Origin: Streptomyces graminofaciens
GTDB taxonomy: Bacteria; Actinomycetota; Actinomycetes; Streptomycetales; Streptomycetaceae
Direction of reading: 5' to 3'
Assembly: GCF_030294945.1 (NCBI RefSeq)
Contig: NZ_AP018448.1
Coordinates: forward strand, 682,001 to 746,000
Length of the DNA stretch: 64,000 bases
Shown piece after piece: positions 61,173 to 64,000 of the stretch (positions within the stretch are counted from its first letter, which is position 1; each line of letters opens with the position of its first letter). The notes under the pieces were generated by a model. The model was not told where the DNA came from. It did no database searches and saw only the letters and a list, made by a program, of their open reading frames with translations. Both the position numbers and the translations under genes were made by a program.

Positions 61173-61727
61173 GTGAACATGGGACAACCGCTCGAGTTCC
61201 AAGCCTCATGCGGACACTTGCTGGCGGTGCCGAGCTACCGGGTGGGTCAGGACGTGCGCTGCCCCCACTGCCACCGGGTGGTTCCCGTGCCACCGCCGGA
61301 GGTGCCGTACGCCTCTGCTGTCCCTGTGCCCGCCGGTGCCCCGGAACCGGCCGCTTTGAATGTCCTTTACGCCATACTCCTGCTGGGCGGCCTGGCAGGG
61401 GCCGCCCTCATCTACCTGGTGCTGTTCAACGAACTGTCGGAGTCTCAGCTGGTCACCTACACGCCGCTGTGGTTCTTTCCCGTGGTGTTCGGCCTGTACG
61501 GATTCGTCTCGCAGCGGCTGCTGCGCCTTCTCGCGGCAGGCCGGGCAAGAACACTCAGTGAGGCTGCCCACATGTCCATCGGCGTAGGAGGTTTCTGGGC
61601 CGCCTTGGCCATGTTTCCGTTCCTGGTACTGAAGTGGCGCAGCTCCCTGCTTGTCTCCATGGTCGCGGCGCTGTTCTGGGCAGTGCTGCTCTGGCTCTTC
61701 TTCGCGCTGGTCTTCCCGGTCCTCTGA
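61173..61727 (+). CDS. Zinc-ribbon membrane protein, function unknown
   Basis: A 184-residue protein. N-terminal ribbon-like motif (CGHLLAVP, CPHCHRVVPVP), then four hydrophobic segments (about residues 60-82, 95-112, 130-150, 160-182). GTG 61173 with GAGGAG nine bases upstream; ATG 61128 would add 15 residues. No family recognised; possibly membrane protein with a regulatory metal site. Confidence 0.75.
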   Translation: MNMGQPLEFQASCGHLLAVPSYRVGQDVRCPHCHRVVPVPPPEVPYASAVPVPAGAPEPAALNVLYAILLLGGLAGAALIYLVLFNELSESQLVTYTPLWFFPVVFGLYGFVSQRLLRLLAAGRARTLSEAAHMSIGVGGFWAALAMFPFLVLKWRSSLLVSMVAALFWAVLLWLFFALVFPVL

Positions 61728-61739
61728 GTACAAGGTGGC

Positions 61740-61965
61740 GCCAGGGTCTCGCCCGCGCTGCGGGCCGCGTCCAGGCAGTCCCCCGGCCGTGGCCAGTCCT
61801 GCTTCGAGCAGGAAGACGGCGACACTGTGGGCGTAGCCCAACTGGGTAATGGCGAGGGAGGAGTCGAAGTCGGCCGGAACGGCCCAGAACGTACCGTCAT
61901 CGCCGTGCTCGGCCGCGGCCAACAGGCCGTCGGCACACCCCCCATTACCTTCTTCGTGGCTCCGC
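61740..61965 (-). pseudogene. LanC-like cyclase fragment
   Basis: One frame reads WAVPADFDSSLAITQLGYAH then SVAVFLLEAGLATA; the adjacent frame continues GDCLDAARSAGETLAP. This resembles LanC-type cyclases (xxGFAHGxAGIxxFLLxAG..DCLxxARxAGxTL), though the HG of the usual HGxAG is altered to HS. Only about 75 residues survive and no precursor peptide or kinase domain is near. Confidence 0.4.
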
Positions 61966-62169
61966 AACGGGGCCTCCGGCCTTCGGGTCCGGCATGACTT
62001 CCCCTCCCGTGTTGTTGATGATCCGGGGGGGTGGTGTCACCGGGCCCGGAGGCATCGACGGACCGCTGATGTGGGGCTTGAGCACCGGCTTCACCCCGGC
62101 CGGAAGAGCTCTCCGTAACATGGATGTGGCAGCTCGTTGCCGTGGCAGGCCGGACGAGCCTGAGCGCAG

Positions 62170-62774
62170 GGGCCTGCACGTGATCGACACCGGCGGCATC
62201 GACGTCTTCCTCGGCCTGGACGTCGGCAAGGGCGAACACGATCGCCAAGCTGGAGATGATCGTCGGACGCGACGACGACCCGGCCGGCGAGGCCACCAGG
62301 GTCACCAACCTGCTCCATGGCCCGCTGACCCACATCCATCCGTCCCCGGAGCGGGTGCTCCGAGGAACTCCCGGAGGCCCACCCTCTTTCCAAAGTCCTG
62401 ACGTCCATGCCGGGAATCGGCGTCAGGACCGGAGCACGGATCCTCATCGAGGTCGGCGACGGCACCACCTTCCCCACCACCCACCACCTCGCCGCCCACA
62501 CCGGCCTCACCCCCGCGACCCGCAGTTCAGGCTCGTCGATCCACGGCGAACAGCCATCCAGGCGAGGAAACAAGCAGCTCAAGAGCGCTTCCGTCCCTCC
62601 GCGTTCACCGCCCTCAGCGACCCGGCATCGCGGGCCCAGTACGACAAGAAGATCACCCAAGGCAAGCACCACACCCAAGCCCTGCTGTGCCCCGCCCGCC
62701 GCCGGGCCGACGTCCTCTTCGCCATGCCCCACGACGGAATCTTCCACGAACCCCAGGCACCCGGAGCGGGCTGA
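62170..62774 (+). pseudogene. IS110-family transposase, decayed
   Basis: Three frames together give the family: DVFLGLDVGKGEHD (N-terminal DEDD-type strand), LLHGPLTHIHPSPERVL, VLTSMPGIGVRTGARIL then IEVGDGTTF, and AQYDKKITQGKHHTQALL then RRRADVLFAMPHDG to a stop at 62774. There are at least two frameshifts and a deletion in the middle. IS110 elements lack typical terminal repeats, and none were found. Confidence 0.75.
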
Positions 62775-62805
62775 AGGCAACCAGACCCGTCTGCGAGCGA
62801 AACCC

Positions 62806-63051
62806 CTACATCTTGTGAACCTCCACGGAGAACCCCTCCGCAAGGACGGAGTCCAGGTGCTCCGCATGCGCACCGAACCATTGGCGAGTGTCGGCGAACG
62901 GTGCCGTCAGTTCGACGAGCACGTAATCCTCGGAACCATCAGTCGGCCCACCACAAACGCAGCAACGGAGGCGCTGGCTCACCACGCCCGTCCACTCTCG
63001 TCCGCCCCCGCCCACTGCCACCGTCTGATCATCAACATCCATGCGGCACAT
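62806..63051 (-). CDS. Small cysteine-containing protein, function unknown
   Basis: A frame of about 80 residues ending RCCVCGGPTDGSEDYVLVEL then TAPFADTRQWFGAHAEHLDS. The CVCGG motif and the even, protein-like composition suggest a real Streptomyces gene. Start uncertain (ATG 63051 or 63042; no good ribosome site), so it may be truncated at its 5' end. Confidence 0.55.
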   Translation of the reverse strand: MCRMDVDDQTVAVGGGGREWTGVVSQRLRCCVCGGPTDGSEDYVLVELTAPFADTRQWFGAHAEHLDSVLAEGFSVEVHKM

Positions 63052-63411
63052 CGTTCCAGACGCCCTGAAGCAGAACCCATCCACCTTGGCCAAGGAGACA
63101 GGGGCACCCCCCCCACGCACGGTCCCGGAACACCTGCCGTCCGGTCGCCCGCCAGAAGCGCAGCTGGTTTCATCCGGCTCCGGCCACTCCGTGAAGCACG
63201 TCCGGTTGCCCAGCGCAGGGGCAGGGCCAAGGCAAGGCGTACGGCCCGCCGGCCGCGAATGTGGCTGACACTCCAGTGGCGCACTACGTGGTTCCACGGA
63301 TGCAGCTTCAAGGGGCGATAGGCCAGCGTCAGCCAGGTACCGGGGGTTTGCGGTGCACGAGTCCGCGGGCCCGGCGAACCTCTCTGCGACCATCTGGGAG
63401 GAGAGCCAGAG
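63052..63411. other. Intergenic stretch, nothing recognised
   Basis: No frame with convincing coding character and no hairpin of note. It presumably holds the promoter of the last gene near its right end. Confidence 0.4.
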
Positions 63412-64000
63412 ATGAGCGACAACCAGCCGGCCCCATGCGGCGGGCAACTCCAGCAGGCCGAGGCACCGCAGGGGGTTCCGCCGCAGACCCCAGCGCCGGG
63501 CGGCGGCAAGAGAAAGGCCGGCATCTTCATCGGCTCAATCGCGGTGCTCGCCGTCATCGGTATGGGTGTGTTCTTCACCATCGGTGGATCGGGCGACTCG
63601 CACATCGCCGATGACGGGGCGCACAAACTGTCGGCGCCCCGGACGATCCTCGACGGGAGGTACAAGAGGGTCAGCGCCCAGAGCGACTCGCTGACGGAGA
63701 ATGAGATCAAGGAATTCGAGTCGTGGGGGGTCCATGACCCCAGGGACGTCACTGCCGTCTACACCACGGAATCGGGCATCACCACGATCGCCGTGACGGT
63801 CTCGGGCTTCTACGGCACCATCGACGATCCGGAGAGGGCCGTCGACGCGATGTACGCCAAGCTGAAGGCGCAGTCGGAGAAGGATTCCGGCCACGGCAAA
63901 CTCGTAGGCAGCCTGAAGGAGTTCAAGCCATCCGACTTCGAGAACGGCATCATGAAATGCCAGCAGACCGAGACCATCGACGTGGTGACAAAGACATACG
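63412..64000 (+). CDS. Membrane-anchored protein, function unknown (cut by window end)
   Basis: ATG 63412 with GGGAGGAG upstream opens a frame still open at 64000 (196 residues). Layout: Pro/Gln-rich cytoplasmic N-terminus, basic KRK, one membrane helix (AGIFIGSIAVLAVIGMGVFF) and an extracellular domain (SAPRTILDGRYKR, DVTAVYTTESGITTIAVTVS) similar in style to Streptomyces proteins of unknown role. The C-terminus is outside the window. Confidence 0.8.
   Translation, partial: MSDNQPAPCGGQLQQAEAPQGVPPQTPAPGGGKRKAGIFIGSIAVLAVIGMGVFFTIGGSGDSHIADDGAHKLSAPRTILDGRYKRVSAQSDSLTENEIKEFESWGVHDPRDVTAVYTTESGITTIAVTVSGFYGTIDDPERAVDAMYAKLKAQSEKDSGHGKLVGSLKEFKPSDFENGIMKCQQTETIDVVTKTY

Overview
The window is very GC-rich actinomycete DNA and looks like a Streptomyces chromosome. 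The evidence is strong G/C bias at third codon positions, many GTG starts, ATGA-coupled operons, and typical gene families: LAL and PucR-type regulators, a GH19 chitinase with DasR-like sites, an IdeR/DmdR-type iron box, and MbtH plus an NRPS. The number of broken genes and IS110 remnants, all in the right half apart from two on the left (about 28.2 and 33 kb), would fit a chromosome arm. That placement is inference.

Left end (1-12.9 kb): the 3' part of a nonribosomal peptide synthetase (T-C-A-T-C-A-T-E), an MbtH-like protein, a siderophore-type binding lipoprotein and a heterodimeric ABC exporter. An iron box lies in front of the exporter operon. Together these suggest an iron-regulated peptide siderophore locus; the rest lies to the left of the window.

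Middle (13-42.4 kb): mostly housekeeping and accessory single genes. They include an amidohydrolase, a DyP peroxidase, an RpiB-like isomerase, two secreted or esterase-type hydrolases and a PucR-like regulator. A Ser/Thr kinase, a protein with two EPTR motifs and a two-FHA ABC transporter form a compact Rv1747/PknF-like unit. Then come an AKR/LysR pair, an HTH membrane protein, adenosine deaminase, a PI-PLC-like enzyme, chitinase, a response regulator, and a MarR/MFS pair with three operator-like repeats.

Right (43-57 kb): an orphan operon of ketosynthase, FAD monooxygenase and GNAT-like protein faces a decayed acyl-ACP desaturase and a JmjC/cupin gene. Next is a phenylacetate catabolic cluster (paaABCDE, enoyl-CoA hydratase, paaI, paaK, TetR regulator). 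In it the distal genes (paaN, a thiolase, a paaG-like hydratase) are collapsed into remnants and the TetR gene is frameshifted. The same 16-bp operator-like sequence is found upstream of paaA, between paaN and paaI, and upstream of the ketosynthase operon.

Right end (57-64 kb): a large LAL regulator, then a graveyard of fragments (cyclase-like, LanC-like, IS110 transposase) with a few small genes, including a 26-residue membrane peptide with a strong ribosome binding site. The last gene runs off the window. No tRNA, rRNA or CRISPR array was seen.
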